From an uncultured Dorea sp. (lineage in GTDB: Bacteria > Bacillota > Clostridia > Lachnospirales > Lachnospiraceae): a stretch of 64,000 nt of DNA. A model generated the notes under the pieces. That model was not told the origin of the DNA, ran no database searches, and worked only from the letters and a program-made list of their open reading frames with translations. Made by a program: the position numbers and the translations under genes. This document shows, one piece after another, positions 63,589-64,000 of this stretch (position 1 is its first letter; every line of letters begins with the position of its first letter). The stretch is taken from assembly GCA_910586965.1 (NCBI GenBank), contig CAJUMF010000003.1:86087-150086 (forward strand), read 5' to 3'.

Positions 63589-64000
63589 ATGACAATAAAG
63601 CAGAGATTAAAGAGATGTCTGGTATTAATCATGGCTATGGCTTTGGCTTGGAGTTTGCCGGTTTACGTGTCGGCGGAAGATGCAGCTCAGAATGATAAAC
63701 CGAATATCAGCGAATTGACAGCTAATGTAGAAACGGACGTATGTCAGGTCGTTATGCCGACGAATACGGAAGGGATTTTCGACTTTATCTTAGACCCGCA
63801 GGGATTGATCAATGAGACCGATGGGGCGATGTATAAGGGCAAGAAATTTGAGAAGGACTGTACCGTGTTCTTCCGCCGTTTGGATGGCAAAGTGAAAGAG
63901 GATTATAGCCGCAAGAGTGATTCTGTGACGATTACGAATAAGAGTACGATGCCTGTGGAGGTGTCTTTAGAAGTAAAGGTGGATCCCGCCTCCCTTGCAG
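63589..64000 (+). CDS. Secreted two-domain surface protein, copy C (3' end outside window)
   Basis: The first 137 residues are visible. A Sec signal (MTIKQRLKRCLVLIMAMALA ... VSA) precedes a domain strongly similar to copy A: VVMPTNTEGIFDFILDPQGL, GKKFEKDCTVFFRRLDGKVK and ITNKSTMPVEVSLEVKV. AAGGAGG is 6 bases before ATG. It lies downstream of the dead TnpB and its RNA, so it is the element's own alternative surface protein. The C-terminal part lies beyond the window. Confidence 0.82.
   Translation, partial: MTIKQRLKRCLVLIMAMALAWSLPVYVSAEDAAQNDKPNISELTANVETDVCQVVMPTNTEGIFDFILDPQGLINETDGAMYKGKKFEKDCTVFFRRLDGKVKEDYSRKSDSVTITNKSTMPVEVSLEVKVDPASLA

Noticed and set aside
1..64000. CRISPR arrays, tRNA or rRNA genes, riboswitches
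   Set aside because: No regularly spaced repeats and no tRNA cloverleaf or rRNA-like stretch was seen. Leader regions over 100 bp were read and none showed a recognisable riboswitch core, though structure programs were not available.

Overview
The window looks like a low-to-moderate GC Gram-positive anaerobe of the Lachnospiraceae/Clostridia type. The evidence is the paired GlgC/GlgD genes, SpoVG, a DnaD/DnaI primosome operon, a long Prs, large bacterial-Ig-like surface proteins and clostridial-style RBSs (AGGAGG). No rRNA, tRNA or CRISPR array was seen. Species is not assigned.

Layout. 1-2.2 kb: end of a YhaO/YhaN-type SbcD-SbcC-like pair. 2.3-7.1 kb (minus strand): murC, then dnaD-dnaI-prs, with two perfect DnaA boxes upstream of dnaD. 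7.3-10.1 kb: glgC-glgD and spoVG. 10.1-15.1 kb: RluA-type pseudouridine synthase, rpiB, a siroheme sulfite/nitrite reductase, a secreted nuclease and an amidase. 15.1-20.1 kb: a 1126-aa surface protein behind a promoter whose spacer carries a G10 tract, then a broken M64-peptidase-like gene. 20.2-39.1 kb: alpha-galactosidase, a RelB/YafQ pair, nth, recQ (with a disturbed start), a CDF transporter, a LysR/racemase pair, SDR-aroB-DAHP synthase, a hydrolase, a DUF3810 protein, topB, a Nudix protein and hypotheticals. 39.3-43.9 kb: a CDP-glycerol-transferase-like protein and a surface-protein locus with two paralogous secreted two-domain proteins and a membrane-anchored protein. 44.1-57.9 kb: an AT-rich glycan/protein-modification locus with two sulfotransferase-like proteins, two radical SAM proteins, two GT2 glycosyltransferases, two Maf/MptE-like (DUF115) proteins and a Kdo-type activated-sugar module (KdsD-like, cytidylyltransferase-RraA fusion, KdsA). 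58-61 kb: mobile-element debris (IS66 remnant, a RelB/RelE pair, ParB-like fragments).

61-64 kb is the most unusual part. It holds a Hin-type serine invertase, then a 152-bp segment bounded by near-perfect 25/26-bp inverted repeats and containing an outward promoter, then a TnpB-family protein in which all three RuvC acidic residues appear replaced, then a structured non-coding stretch resembling a TnpB guide RNA, and then the start of a third copy of the two-domain surface protein. The presumed guide stretch has a 13-nt exact match (63468-63480 versus 42172-42184) inside the promoter spacer of the surface locus at 42.2 kb. The related promoter next to the dead TnpB differs at two positions inside that match.

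Model (inference): a phase-variable, RNA-guided repressor (TldR-like) switches between alternative surface proteins. The invertase flips the promoter. In the orientation seen, the promoter reads into the dead TnpB, the guide RNA and perhaps its own surface protein, and the complex would silence the 42.2-kb locus. The glycan locus beside that surface operon may decorate the surface proteins with a Kdo-like sugar through Maf-type transferases.
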